Assembly (NCBI GenBank): GCA_963808615.1
Contig: CAWEGV010000002.1
Coordinates: 186,001 to 250,000 of the forward strand
Source: Palsa-504 sp963808615
GTDB taxonomy: Bacteria; Actinomycetota; Actinomycetes; Streptosporangiales; Streptosporangiaceae
DNA: 64,000 bases
Reading direction: 5' to 3'
The position numbers and the translations under genes were made by a program. Positions 25,230-33,741 of this stretch are shown here, in pieces. Position 1 is the stretch's first letter, and the number at the start of each line of letters is the position of its first letter. The notes below the pieces were generated by a model. The model saw only the letters and a list, made by a program, of their open reading frames with translations, was not told the DNA's origin and made no database searches.

Positions 25230-25718
25230 ATGACGGAAGGGGCAGTCAGCGGGCAGGCCCCGTCGACGCAGGTCACAGGGCGCCGTTTGCGGCTGGCGTC
25301 TCCGGCGATGGCGACGGTCCTGGCTGTCCTGGCGCTGATCCTGATGGCCGCCGTACTGGTGCTGACCGCCCTGGTCGGCCAGCTGTCGGTCCTGGGTGAT
25401 GGGCCGCTTGTCCCCATCGTGGTGGTCTACGCGGCGGTGGGCTTCGTGGTGGCCCGCCGCGAGCCGGGCAATCCGATCGGCTGGATCCTGATCACTTTCA
25501 TCCTGTTCTTCTTGCTGGCTGGCGTTGCCGGCGGGTATGCCGTGCTGTACTACCGGTTCGGTCACCACGGCCTGCCGCTGGCCCCGGTTGGCGTGGTAAT
25601 GCAAGGGTTGTGGGCGCCCGCGGTGCTGTTGTTCCCGGTGGTGATCTTGCTGTTCCCGGACGGCAGGCTGGCGGCGCGGCGCTGGCGGTGGGTACTGCGG
25701 GCCTATGCGGCGGCCGGA
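25230..25718 (+). pseudogene. Sensor kinase-type membrane domain, 3'-truncated
   Basis: The N-terminal membrane part of an actinobacterial sensor histidine kinase. Hydrophobic helices at about residues 28-50 and 60-73 precede GFVVARREPGNPIGWILI, a hallmark of these kinases, then further helices and LLFPDGRLAARRWRWVLRAY. The frame then enters unrelated sequence and ends at 25775 without HAMP, HisKA or ATPase domains. The break near 25718 coincides with the end of the opposing SCO6745-like fragment. Confidence 0.65.
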
Positions 25719-25963
25719 GCGACCGACCACGCGGCGGGCACGTGGGCGGCCACCATGTCCGGGCTGAAGCTGTAACAGACCGCCGCAGCCAGCCGCGGGC
25801 CCACCGCGCCGAGCGGCGCCAGCCGCCAGGCGAAGTAGCTCGGCCAGCGCGTCTGCACGTCGTATCCCAGCCCGGCCGCCTCCGGCGCATACCAGAACAC
25901 CGCGTGCACCGGCTCCAGCTGGTGCCACATCCGCCGCGCCGGCCCGTAATCCTCAGCTGTCAT
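25718..25963 (-). pseudogene. SCO6745-like protein, N-terminal fragment
   Basis: From ATG 25963 the frame reads MTAEDYGPARRMWHQLEPVH, then AVFWYAPEA, WPSYFAWRLAPLGAVGPRL and SFSPDMVAAHVPAAWSVA. This is the usual first ~80 residues of the SCO6745 family (full length about 280 aa). It stops being family-like near 25718, where it runs into the kinase fragment. Both genes keep their 5' ends and lost their 3' ends, as expected from one deletion between convergent genes. Confidence 0.6.
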
Positions 25964-26207
25964 GACTGCTGGCCACCTTTCTCAGGCGAGCATCTCGAAG
26001 AGCATCGAGTTTGTTCGAGAACTCGCCCGCCGCCACGGGCAGACCGTGAAGGCGAAATGGCGGCCCGGGATGACGGTGCGATGCGGACACCGGGCAGTGC
26101 TATCTGGAATCCTCGCGCCATGGCTCACCGACCCCAGCCGCACCCCTTCCGCCGCCGGTCTCGCCGACGCCCTCCAAACGATCGCCGAGGACATCGGCCC
26201 ACGCTGA
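25962..26207 (+). CDS. Hypothetical protein, doubtful
   Basis: An 81-aa frame starting MTAGHLSQASISKSIEFVRE. The first residues resemble the recognition-helix region of GbsR/MarR-like regulators (HLSQASISKSI), but the rest does not continue that fold. It could be a decayed regulator fragment or a chance frame. The divergent start at 25963 overlaps it by two bases. Confidence 0.25.
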   Translation: MTAGHLSQASISKSIEFVRELARRHGQTVKAKWRPGMTVRCGHRAVLSGILAPWLTDPSRTPSAAGLADALQTIAEDIGPR

Positions 26208-26225
26208 CCAGCCTCGGCACGCCAC

Positions 26226-26783
26226 CTAGCCGTCTGCCAGGGAGGGCCAGCGGTTCGCTGCCCATTCCGGCCAGCCCGGCCACCCGGCAGGCGGCCCGGG
26301 GATCTCATTGCCATCCAGTTCGGCAGCGTCAGGCGCCTGGAACTGTTCACGCCATCTGTCGACGTCGACCTCGGTCATCAGGTAGGTCTGGTGCGGTGCG
26401 GAGAGCTGACGACGCGCGATCCGGGCGAGCTGGACGTCCCTGTCCACAGGGAGGTAGACCACCTGGCATGATGCTCCGGCCGATCGGGCCAGCCAGCGTA
26501 GCGATGACCGTTCATCACGGCCCCAGAACCCGAAGTCCAGCACCACGCTAGTTTCCAGCCGCAGCGCCTGCAGAGCGATCGAGATGAGCCGTCCTTCCAG
26601 CACGTCGCGTTTGCCGCTGGCCGAGGGCTCACGCCAACGGAGTCCGAACAGCGGGATCATCCACTCATCCGGGGTGATCCGGATCGCGTGGTGCTGTGCG
26701 GCTAGCTCTTTGGCCTTCGTGGTCTTCCCTGCCCCGGGAAGTCCGACTATCAGGACCAGCCTCGCCACGCGGCCATATTGCAT
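26226..26783 (-). CDS. P-loop kinase-like ATP-binding protein
   Basis: Small AAA_33/zeta-type P-loop protein, 185 aa from ATG 26783 (an ATG at 26804 is the alternative). The Walker A GLPGAGKTTKAKELA lies near the start. ITPDEWMIPLFG fits the lid/substrate Asp region of zeta-like kinases, and VVLDFGFWGRDERSS is the Walker-B-like strand. Similar proteins phosphorylate small metabolites or antibiotics; the substrate is unknown. It lies about 70 bases downstream of a frameshifted alpha/beta hydrolase on the same strand. Confidence 0.75.
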   Translation of the reverse strand: MQYGRVARLVLIVGLPGAGKTTKAKELAAQHHAIRITPDEWMIPLFGLRWREPSASGKRDVLEGRLISIALQALRLETSVVLDFGFWGRDERSSLRWLARSAGASCQVVYLPVDRDVQLARIARRQLSAPHQTYLMTEVDVDRWREQFQAPDAAELDGNEIPGPPAGWPGWPEWAANRWPSLADG

Positions 26784-26856
26784 CACGCCGATGCCAGATC
26801 GCACCCCGTTTCGCGCCTATCAGTCCATTTGCTTGGCGAACCACTCGAGCATCGGC

Positions 26857-27685
26857 TCAGGATGGCGCTGGAACTCCAGGTATCCGTCCCAGCGGCGCGC
26901 GGAGGAATGCGATGAACGCCGGGAGGGCTTGCGGGTCTTGGAACAAGAACCCGTGGCCGCCCTCGTAGCCGTGCAGCTCGGCGCTGCGGTGCGCGATGCG
27001 ATTTTTTCGCGTTGCGGGACGGTGCGATCCCGTCGTATTTGCCGTAGCCAACCAGGGTCGGGCAGGTGATCTCGCCGAGCCGGTCCCACACGTCATGGCC
27101 TTCGCGCGCCTGGAGCTGGGCCGCGTAGGCGGCCGCGGCGGCCGAGTCCTGCTGATCTTGCCCCGCGGCGGTCATCCCCTCGGCGATCGCCCGATCGACG
27201 GGGTGGGCCTCCAGCCATCGCTGGTCCCAGCGGCTGTCCACCAACTTCAGCTCCGCCGCCACCCGCTGCCCGGGCGGCAGTTCCAGCAGCTTTTGCAGCG
27301 GATAGGACGACCCGCCTTGGCCACCGGCCGACGTGCACGCCAGAGCCAGGCGCTCTACCCGCTGCGGGTAGGTGACCGCGAACTCCTGGGCCACCATGCC
27401 GCCGAAGCTCGCCCCGACCACCCGGCAGGACTCCCACCCGATGACCTCCAGCAGGCCAGCGGCGTCGGCCGCGACTTCGGCCATGGTGTACAGGCGCGTC
27501 ACCGGGGCGCTGCGGCCAAAGCCGCGGTAGTCCCACGCCAGCAGATCGAAGCTGCTAGCGAGCGGATCAAGCAGCGGCCGGACGTCTTGCAAAGCCAGCC
27601 CCGACCCGTTACAAAACAGCAACCGGGGACCATCGCCCCGCTGCTCCCAATACAGCTCAACCCCGTTGACACGGCCAACCGGCAT
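26857..27685 (-). pseudogene. Alpha/beta hydrolase with a frameshift at an A6 run
   Basis: ATG 27685 (MPVGRVNGVELYWEQRGDGP) follows GAGG by 8 bases. LAWDYRGFGRSAP and VVGASFGGMVAQEFA (nucleophile Ser) are typical of the fold, and CPTLVGYGKYDGIAPSRNA leads to the acid region. The frame is lost at AAAAAA near 27000-27007. Removing one A restores IAHRSAELHGYEGGHGFLFQ with the catalytic His and then QALPAFIAFLRA. With the shift as written the catalytic His is missing. The A6 run is unusual in this DNA, so an indel or slippage site is likely. Confidence 0.65.
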
Positions 27686-27995
27686 CGCGCTCACCTCGCC
27701 GACAATGATCACTCAGCGTATTCAGAGGCCCGCCGGTCTCGGGCCGGGTCTGCAGGTGCTGATCAGCAGGCTTGGCGCTGGTTAGTAACCTGGCCAGGTA
27801 TGCCGCTCGGCTTCCCCGTCGGCGCGCAGGATGGGTCCGGTTCGTCTTCTTTGCTGGTCCATCGGGCGCAGCTGAGCCGCCGCGCGCGACGTCGTGGCCG
27901 GCCTGCTGGCCGGGCTCGACGATGTCACCGTAGTGCGCGGGCCTGCGGCCGGGATCGGAGCGGCCCGGGCAGCGCCGGCGAGCGAGGAGGATGCC

Positions 27996-28367
27996 GTGAG
28001 CGAACTGGACCGGCTGGAAGCGGCGATGAGCGAGTGCCGTGAGATGATCCGCGAAGCCCACGCCGCGACCAAGGATCTGCGCGCCGCGGTGCGTGAGGCA
28101 AAACAGGAGGCGCGCGCCCTGGCTGCTGACGAGGTGGCCGCTCAGATCCATGCCGAGGTGTCCAGGCAGCTGGAGGAGCTGGGCGAACGGACCGGAGAGG
28201 CCGTTACCGCGGCGACGCAGAAGGTGATCGCCGAGTTCGACCGATTCGGTGAGGCGTTGCTGGGCAAGGAGACCTACTGGCAAAAGGCCAGCGGTCGCCG
28301 TTCCGCGGCGCGCCCCGACACCGATGTGGTGCCACCCGGCATCCTGCCCAGCGAAGACCAGAGCTGA
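27996..28367 (+). CDS. Coiled-coil hypothetical protein
   Basis: GTG 27996 follows GGAGG by 5 bases and gives 123 aa: MSELDRLEAAMSECREMIRE and then a heptad-rich, Ala/Glu/Lys-rich helix through VSRQLEELGERTGEA. It ends in a polar Pro-rich tail. No catalytic motif, signal peptide or membrane segment. Similar short coiled-coil proteins occur widely in actinomycetes without a known role. It stands alone. Confidence 0.6.
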   Translation: MSELDRLEAAMSECREMIREAHAATKDLRAAVREAKQEARALAADEVAAQIHAEVSRQLEELGERTGEAVTAATQKVIAEFDRFGEALLGKETYWQKASGRRSAARPDTDVVPPGILPSEDQS

Positions 28368-28521
28368 TGCGCGGGCCATTACCTCATCAAGGCCGCCCCA
28401 GCAGACCCCTTGGCAGGCGTGGCCGGAGCACGTCCAGGTCAACCTCATCCGTGCTGACGCAACGGGTTCTCGGTCACGGTGAAGATGGACCGAAGATCGC
28501 CGCGGCCATCGCCGCCATCGG

Positions 28522-29316
28522 CTAGGCGTCTCGGGCGGGCTCGCCGTGGCTGGCGTTGGCGCGGCCGCGGCCCCAGTAGGCCTTGGGTGACATCTGGTCC
28601 TGGCCGAGCCCTCGCCCGGCCAGGACCTCCCGTAGCCGGGACACCACCGTCGCCTCGCCGGATAGGTAGGCGTGGCCGCGGCCGGGCGGCAGCTCGATCT
28701 CGGCTGCCCCGGCGGCCAGGGCCGACGGGTCGCCAGCGGGCGCGCCGAGGCGGTGCAGCCAGGAGATGCGGATGGTCGCCGGGGCATCTAGGTCCTGCTC
28801 GTCGCTCTGCTCGGGGATCTCAAGCACGAGCGTGGCCGGGCGGTCGGGCGGCAGCGCTTCGGTCATCGCGAACATCGCGGGCAGCGCCGACTCATCGCCC
28901 ATGAACAGGTGCCAGTCGGCCGTGGCCGGCGTGGTGATCTTCCCGCGCGGCCCGATGCCCTCGATCTTGTCGCCGGACCGCGCCGACCGCACCCAGCGCT
29001 CGCCGGGACCGTCGCCGTGCAGCACGATGTCGAGCGTGAGCAGCCGCGCGGCCTGGTCAAGCTGCCGGATCGTGTAGCGCCGCCGTACCGGGCGGTTACC
29101 CTCGGCCGCCACCAGCAGCATCACGTCCTGGCCGGGCAGGTAGCCGAACCCGTCGAGCTGCGGGGCGGTCAGCCTGAGCCGCTGCATGTGCGGGGTGAGC
29201 CGGGCTGAGTCGACGACCTCGAAGTCCAGCCGGGTCGCGCTGGCCAGCGGCCCGGTCAGCTGCGCGAACGGATCGTCCAGTGCCGCGAGAGTCGGTTCCG
29301 GCAGTGCGTCAGCCAT
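28522..29316 (-). CDS. Siderophore-interacting protein (flavin ferric-siderophore reductase)
   Basis: A 264-aa protein of the SIP/ViuB family. These cytoplasmic flavoproteins reduce ferric siderophores using NAD(P)H or ferredoxin. The FAD domain has LPGQDVMLL and the signature RRRYTIR (R-x-Y-T). GPRGKITTPATADWHLFMGD and ESALPAMFAM mark the family-specific hinge and the start of the pyridine-nucleotide-like domain; GHAYLSGEATVVSRLRE and SPKAYWGRGRAN form the conserved C-terminus. No siderophore transport or synthesis genes are adjacent. Confidence 0.88.
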   Translation of the reverse strand: MADALPEPTLAALDDPFAQLTGPLASATRLDFEVVDSARLTPHMQRLRLTAPQLDGFGYLPGQDVMLLVAAEGNRPVRRRYTIRQLDQAARLLTLDIVLHGDGPGERWVRSARSGDKIEGIGPRGKITTPATADWHLFMGDESALPAMFAMTEALPPDRPATLVLEIPEQSDEQDLDAPATIRISWLHRLGAPAGDPSALAAGAAEIELPPGRGHAYLSGEATVVSRLREVLAGRGLGQDQMSPKAYWGRGRANASHGEPARDA

Positions 29317-29819
29317 GAGACGGCCAGCCCTTTCCGCTTGATGCTCGTGTCCCGGGGGAGGCGGGGATGCCGCGCCGTCGGCTAGCCTTCACCGCGAACG
29401 CTGGCCAGCCCCGTGCCACCATCAACGCTGCCTGGCTTCGCCTGCTTCCCGGCCCAGGTGCGGGCGGCGGTGATGACGGACCCGTGCGGTTGCGGTCGTT
29501 TCGGTCGTTAGCCTTGGGATATGTCCCGGCTGATCATCGCCGCCAGTTCTTGTTGCAGCGGTTCTAGGCCTGCCCAGCCCACGCAGGGTCGTCCATCGGA
29601 TTAATACCCAGCCATACCGGCAGCCGCGCCGGCCGCGAAGACACCCAGTGCGCGGTCCAGGGCAGTTAGCCTGCTTGCGGTCCCGGCTCCGGCCTGATGG
29701 CGCGGATGGCGAAGTAACCCGGCATGTACCGCGCTCTGGCGTCCGTGTGATGCGGGGCTTCGACCAGGCGGGTAAGGGTGAAGCCAGCGGCCAGCTGGCT
29801 ATCTGTCGGGGCGCAACTG
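29317..29819. other. Intergenic, no recognisable gene
   Basis: About 500 bases between the SIP gene and the integrase remnant with no supported coding region; short frames here lack ribosome sites and motifs. Confidence 0.3.
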
Positions 29820-30740
29820 GAGCGCTAGGTCAGGCAAGGCCGTGCGCGGTGGCCGTCGGCGCCGGCCCGCGGCACCCAGGTGGTGCCCAGCCCGGCCGCC
29901 TCGGTAATCGCGCGGAACTCCCGGCGCACATTGTGATGTCCAGCGGCGTCCCGACCGCCGAGGCGAACACCAGGTTGTGGTCCTGCCACAACGGCCCGGC
30001 CGCGAGCCGGTCCTCTGACTGCGGCACTCGGTGCTCCCGCAGTACCTCCGCGCACCGGCGCGGCAGCGCCAGCGTCCTGCGGGACTTCGGCGTCTTCGTA
30101 ACACCTCCGGCCCGATCGGAGCGCCACACGAACACCGCCAGCTGCTCGTGGTCGAATCCCGCCTCGGCGACCGGCTGCCACTGGCCGCCAACCCAGGCCA
30201 CCACATGATCCCAGCGCAGCGCCCGGACCTCCTCGGTCCGCAGCCCCGTCATCAAAGACAGGACGACGTAGGCATCCAGCCGCGTCCCCCGAGCCGCAGC
30301 CATCAGCGTGACCGCCTGCTCCAGGGTGAGCGACTTCGACGGGCGCCCGGCCCGCTGGCCCCTGGGCGGCTTGACCAGCGCGGCCACGTTGCGGCCCACC
30401 AGGTTGTCGCGTTCGGCCTGCCGGATGGCCCGGACCAGCACGTTGTGCGCGATCTGCACCGTCCGCGTCGACAGCCGCGCCGCCATAGCCCGAAGCGTGG
30501 CCTGGACACGTCCCGCTGTGAGATCGGTCAGCCGGATCGTGCCGAGTTCCTCCCGGAGCGCCTTCGCGATCGTGCGCTGGTACAGGGTCACGGTCGAGGC
30601 CGACAGGCCGTTCAGGCGCTGCGCCAGCCAGTCATCCAGCGCATCATTCACCGTGTAGCGCCGCTTGGGCCGTAGTCCGCTCTCGACCTGGACGTGCAGT
30701 TCCTTGAGCTTCTCCCGTAAATACGCTCTGGCCTGGCTGG
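29820..30740 (-). pseudogene. Tyrosine recombinase (phage/ICE integrase), truncated at both ends
   Basis: Core-binding and early catalytic parts of an actinobacterial integrase: RYTVNDALDDWLAQRLNGLS, RTVQIAHNVLVRAIRQAERD, SLTLEQAVTLMAAA, and the box-I region LMTGLRTEEVRALRWDHV with the first catalytic Arg. The N-terminal arm domain is missing because the frame runs into tRNA-derived repeat sequence at 30741. Near 29945 the frame shifts (VRREFRAITEAAGLGTTWVP continues in another frame), and the HxxR and Tyr boxes are absent. It cannot catalyse recombination. Confidence 0.7.
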
Positions 30741-30782
30741 CGCGCCCGGCAGGATTCGAACCCGCGACCCGCTGCTTAGAAG
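30738..30782 (-). other. 3' half of a tRNA gene (attachment-site relic)
   Basis: Read leftward, this is an anticodon-loop-like CTTCTAAG, then GGTTCGAATCC (T-loop), an acceptor strand and CCA. No 5' half with pairing D and acceptor arms follows, so it is not a functional tRNA. The loop suggests tRNA-Arg(TCT). Integrative elements commonly recombine in tRNA 3' ends and leave exactly this. A second copy lies at 52718-52759. Confidence 0.65.
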
Positions 30783-30966
30783 GTACCGCTGGAGGGTCGC
30801 GCGACGTCGCCTGGCGTCGCTCTACGGGCCATCTAGCAGCAGTTACTGCGGCTGACTGTCGGAGGATGTCGCTCGGCATCGGTCTCCATTGGCTCACCTG
30901 CTGGCTCACCAAAATTTAGTTGTCTTTGCTAACGTTCGAATAATAGAAAGTGGTGGCGAACACGAG
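30741..30966. repeat. ~300-bp direct repeat, left copy, part 1
   Basis: Nearly identical to 52718-52943. It begins inside the tRNA acceptor sequence and carries two 9-bp arm-like repeats TGGCTCACC at 30890-30898 and 30902-30910, typical of integrase arm sites. Its continuation (33336-33412) is separated from it by the inverted-repeat element. Probable attL/attR relic of an integrated element. Confidence 0.75.
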
Positions 30967-30986
30967 TGAAGTGATCTCAGCGAAAT

Positions 30987-31814
30987 TCATGTGATGTGGC
31001 CGTACTCGAAATGGGTGAGAACCAGCGCAGCGCGGGCGATATCGCCGATCTTGCTGGGGCTGGCGGTGACGTGCTGGAGGGTGCGCCAGCGGCCGGTGAG
31101 CAGCGCGAACCCGCGTTCGCCCAGGCAGCGCAGAGAACGCTGGATAGCGTTGCGGGTGCGGGTATCGGCATCGAGCTCCTGGCCGCCAGCGGGCTGTTTG
31201 ACGGGAATCAGGATGCCGATGCCCGTGCCCTCGTAGCCGAGATCGGCCAGGGTGGGCAGGCCTGCTGCGGCCGCCCGGTAGAGAGCGGGCAGGGCGTGGG
31301 CGCGGGCGGCGGTGATGTCGTGCACCGAGCCGGGTTCCACATCGGAGACCCATAGCGGGAACCCGTCGGGGGCGAGGACGGCCAGGATGTTGCCGCCGTG
31401 GGTATGCGCCTTGCCCGAATACCACAGGTCGATGACCTCGCCCTTGACGCTGACTGCCGGCTCTTTGCACCGGTCGCGGGGAATGACCGTGCCATCCAGG
31501 ATCACATGCGAGAATCCCTTGTCGTTGGCCCTTTCCAGCGCCTGGCTCAGCGCCGGGGCCTGGTCCGCCAGCACCGTGACGAACTCCTCCACATACCGGT
31601 AGGCGGTGGCCCGGGATATGCCATGGTCACGGGCCAGAGCATCGCAGGTAGTGCGGTCGCGGAACCAGCGCAACCCCAGCACCGCCTGCCAAAAACAGGT
31701 CAACACCCGGCTGCCGCGCGGGGTGCCGCGCCGCCGCCGCTCGGCCCACAGCAGCTTCGCGGCGAACTGCACCTGTTCCCTCGGGACGTCGAGCGTGGCA
31801 CGATAGACGATCAC
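30987..31814 (-). CDS. IS5-family transposase (DDE_Tnp_4 type)
   Basis: A 275-aa transposase from GTG 31814, preceded by GGAAGG. The N-terminal helix-turn-helix region is FRDRTTCDALARDHGISRAT. The catalytic core shows HVILDGTVIPRD (first Asp), SGKAHTHGGNILAVL, LADLGYEGTG (second Asp) and a late region with the Glu before the C-terminus. It appears intact, and its stop lies just inside the left inverted repeat. The upstream frame to 32003 is not family-like. It is the probable mobiliser of the element, together with its two passenger genes. Confidence 0.8.
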   Translation of the reverse strand: MIVYRATLDVPREQVQFAAKLLWAERRRRGTPRGSRVLTCFWQAVLGLRWFRDRTTCDALARDHGISRATAYRYVEEFVTVLADQAPALSQALERANDKGFSHVILDGTVIPRDRCKEPAVSVKGEVIDLWYSGKAHTHGGNILAVLAPDGFPLWVSDVEPGSVHDITAARAHALPALYRAAAAGLPTLADLGYEGTGIGILIPVKQPAGGQELDADTRTRNAIQRSLRCLGERGFALLTGRWRTLQHVTASPSKIGDIARAALVLTHFEYGHIT

Positions 31815-31999
31815 GTGGAGCCTTCCGTAGAAGCTGATCTTGGGTGAGACCTCTTCTACTGGGGCTCCACACCCATCTCCGCGCCGCCCGGTTGTCCGCG
31901 TGTCTGCCCAGGAGCGTCTTACCTCCTGAGCTTGGGCTGCCAGGAGGCCGCCCGCGCCGTGCTCGCCGACCCCCGCCGGGCCGTCTTGACCGCCGCCGG

Positions 32000-32587
32000 T
32001 CACCCCGTGCCTCCTGGGTTTTGCTGGCTGCCGGCTTCCTCCCGCAGGGCCTCTTTCCTGTTCAGAGTTCTCTTGCCGGGCGAGGGCTTGGCTGGGCGGC
32101 CCTTCTGGTCAGGGTCTGTTTCCGGGCCGCTGGCCGGTGGCGTGTGAAGCCGCTTAAGCAGGGCACCAAGCTGCTGGCGCTCGGCCGGGGTGAGCGGCGC
32201 CAGGTAGCGCCGCTGCTGCTCGTCCAGGATCCGTATCGCCGCGGTCTTCGCCGCGCGGCCGGCCCCGGTGGGGTGGACCAGGAAGGCGCGCCGGTCACGG
32301 GGATGCCGCTGGCGGGTCACGTATCCCTTGTCTTCCAGGTCGTCGATGAGGGCAACCATCGTGGTCCGGTCGATCCGCAGCGCGTCCCCCAGGGCCTTCT
32401 GGGTCATCGGCCCCAACTCCGTCACCATGGTCAAGATCCCGGCCTGGCGAGCGCTGAGATCCACCTCGCCCAGCATCTGGTTGGCGAGGGCATGCGACGC
32501 CTCAGCGGCCCGGTAGAGAAGGAACGGGATCCGGTCGCGCATGGAAGGGGGCAGTTCGTGAGTCTTGCTGCTGGGCGGCCAGGCCAT
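32000..32587 (-). CDS. MarR family transcriptional regulator
   Basis: A 195-aa regulator from ATG 32587 (GGAGG upstream). RIPFLLYRAAEASHALANQM leads into the winged helix: SARQAGILTMVTELGPMTQK, LGDALRIDRTTMVALIDDLE (recognition helix) and GYVTRQRHPRDRRAFLVHPT (wing). The domain ends near residue 145; a basic, Pro-rich tail of about 45 residues is unusual and may be read into non-homologous DNA. It is divergent from the SnoaL-like gene with an inverted repeat between them, so it probably represses that gene and itself. Confidence 0.82.
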   Translation of the reverse strand: MAWPPSSKTHELPPSMRDRIPFLLYRAAEASHALANQMLGEVDLSARQAGILTMVTELGPMTQKALGDALRIDRTTMVALIDDLEDKGYVTRQRHPRDRRAFLVHPTGAGRAAKTAAIRILDEQQRRYLAPLTPAERQQLGALLKRLHTPPASGPETDPDQKGRPAKPSPGKRTLNRKEALREEAGSQQNPGGTG

Positions 32588-32649
32588 CCCGCGCTCACCT
32601 CCCCTCCGGAGCCACGCTGCGGGGATACCCCGGCTTATCGTCAGTGCTA

Positions 32650-32675
32650 AGATAATCAGGACTCTGATGATATCT
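32650..32675. promoter_or_regulatory. Imperfect palindrome between MarR and SnoaL-like genes
   Basis: AGATAATCAG (32650-32659) and CTGATGATATCT (32664-32675) form an AT-rich inverted repeat 25 bases ahead of the SnoaL-like start, in an otherwise GC-rich region. Likely MarR operator. Confidence 0.5.
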
Positions 32676-32699
32676 GCTTTGCCTGGCCGGAGGATCGGG

Positions 32700-33173
32700 A
32701 TGAACGCGAGCAACGAGAGTCACCTGGCCGGGCCGATCGGCGTTTACCACGGGTTCATCGGCGCCGTGAACCGGCAGGACCTCGATGAGGCGACGAAGTT
32801 CGTTGATCCGGTCCGCTACCGGGAGAACTGTGTCGGGTTCACCCATGGCTTCGTGGACTGGGAACAGGCCAAGGAGTCGGTCCGCCGGGTCTGGAAGGGG
32901 CTTCCCGATCTGCGGGTGGAACTGGCGCAGGTCACGGCCGACGGCGACGTCGCGCTCGCACACGGCACGGTCCGCGGGACGGCAACCGGGCGGCTGTACG
33001 GCGCCCCGGCCACCAAGCGCTCGTTCGAGGCCAGCTTCTTCGATTACATCCGGGTCCAGGACGGGCTGATCATCGAGCGCGTCCAGCAAGCCGATGTGCT
33101 CGGCCAGATGCGCCAGCTCTACGGCAGAGCGCTGGGCTTGGTCGGACTTGCTGCCATGTTCCTGCGGCTGTGA
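32700..33173 (+). CDS. SnoaL-like / ester-cyclase family protein
   Basis: A 157-aa protein starting at ATG 32700, with GGAGG 6 bases upstream. YHGFIGAVNRQDLDEATKFV, VDWEQAKESVRRVWKGLPDL and DGDVALAHGTVRGTATGRLY follow the SnoaL/NTF2-like pattern, and SFFDYIRVQDGLIIERVQQA is the typical last strand pair. Members are polyketide cyclases, ester cyclases or uncharacterised small-molecule binders; catalytic identity cannot be assigned. Passenger gene of the transposon. Confidence 0.75.
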   Translation: MNASNESHLAGPIGVYHGFIGAVNRQDLDEATKFVDPVRYRENCVGFTHGFVDWEQAKESVRRVWKGLPDLRVELAQVTADGDVALAHGTVRGTATGRLYGAPATKRSFEASFFDYIRVQDGLIIERVQQADVLGQMRQLYGRALGLVGLAAMFLRL

Positions 33174-33292
33174 TACTGCCCTGCTCCGGCGGCCGACGCT
33201 GGCCCCGCCGCAGCCGCGGAGACCACCAAAGGTAGTGCCAGGTAGCAGGGATTGCGTCCTGATTGCCGTGAAGACCTACCCGCTGGGAAGGA

Positions 33293-33315
33293 TAAAGACC
33301 GGCTGCCCGGCTTTA
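33293..33315 (+). terminator. Rho-independent-type terminator
   Basis: TAAAG-A-CCGG pairs with CCGG-CTTTA (one bulged A, 4-base loop CTGC), followed by a short T-rich tail that merges with the right inverted repeat of the element. It ends the SnoaL-like gene and may insulate the element. Confidence 0.6.
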
Positions 33316-33335
33316 TTTCGCTGAGATCACCTCAG

Positions 33336-33412
33336 TTACTTCGGTCGTTCCAACCCGCGAGCTCACCATTCAGCTCGTGACAATGTTTCATCGACGGTCT
33401 CGAGGAGTGCGC
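33336..33412. repeat. ~300-bp direct repeat, left copy, part 2
   Basis: Matches 52944-53020 with a few substitutions and continues the repeat interrupted at 30966. Beyond 33412 resemblance to the other copy becomes patchy. Confidence 0.7.
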
Positions 33413-33517
33413 GCGCGTAGCCGCCGATCTGGCGAAGCGGCCTTCCACCTGACGTGGGTGACCGGGGGCGCGCAGATCTGGCAATTATGCTACGTCGTTC
33501 CGTGAAATGGTGGTTGC

Positions 33518-33739
33518 GTGATTCCGCTGGAAATACCGGTCGCTCTCGCCGCCGGCACGGATACGATCGCGCTCGCCGAACGCGCTGACCTGCGCCACGA
33601 TCCCTTCCACCGCCCGTGCGCCGCGATCGCTGCCCGGCTGGGCGCCGAGTTCGCCGAGTTCCCCGGCGGTCACCTGGCTCCGATGGAACTCCCGGCGCCG
33701 TTCGCGGCCGGGCTGCGCGACGTCTTCGGGCGGCTCTAG
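33518..33739 (+). pseudogene. Alpha/beta hydrolase C-terminal fragment
   Basis: A 73-codon frame reading IPVALAAGTDTIALAERADL, then AAIAARLGAEFAEFPGGHLA: the last strand, catalytic His (GGHLAP) and final helix of an alpha/beta hydrolase. The nucleophile half is absent; repeat sequence lies upstream instead. It stops 2 bases before the monooxygenase start, so hydrolase and monooxygenase were probably once an operon. Confidence 0.55.
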
Positions 33740-33741
33740 GC

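Larger units (their letters stand above)
30967..33334. mobile_element. 2.37-kb TIR-bounded element carrying MarR and SnoaL-like genes
   Basis: The left end TGAAGTGATCTCAGCGAAAT (30967-30986) matches the inverted right end (33315-33334) at 19 of 20 positions. The element interrupts a repeat whose intact copy at 52718-53020 runs straight through the insertion point, which fixes the boundaries to within a base. Contents: IS5-type transposase, MarR regulator, SnoaL-like protein with terminator. It is larger than a plain IS of this family, so it is a transposon or 'transporter IS' with passenger genes. Confidence 0.75.

Noticed and set aside
26820..26890. Frame reading RWDGYLEFQRHPEPMLEWFA after the frameshifted hydrolase
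   Set aside because: It could be a second shifted tail of the hydrolase, but the family normally ends at FIAFLRA; not supported enough to list.
30738..30782. Complete tRNA gene
   Set aside because: Only the anticodon-loop to CCA part is present; upstream sequence cannot form the acceptor, D or anticodon stems.
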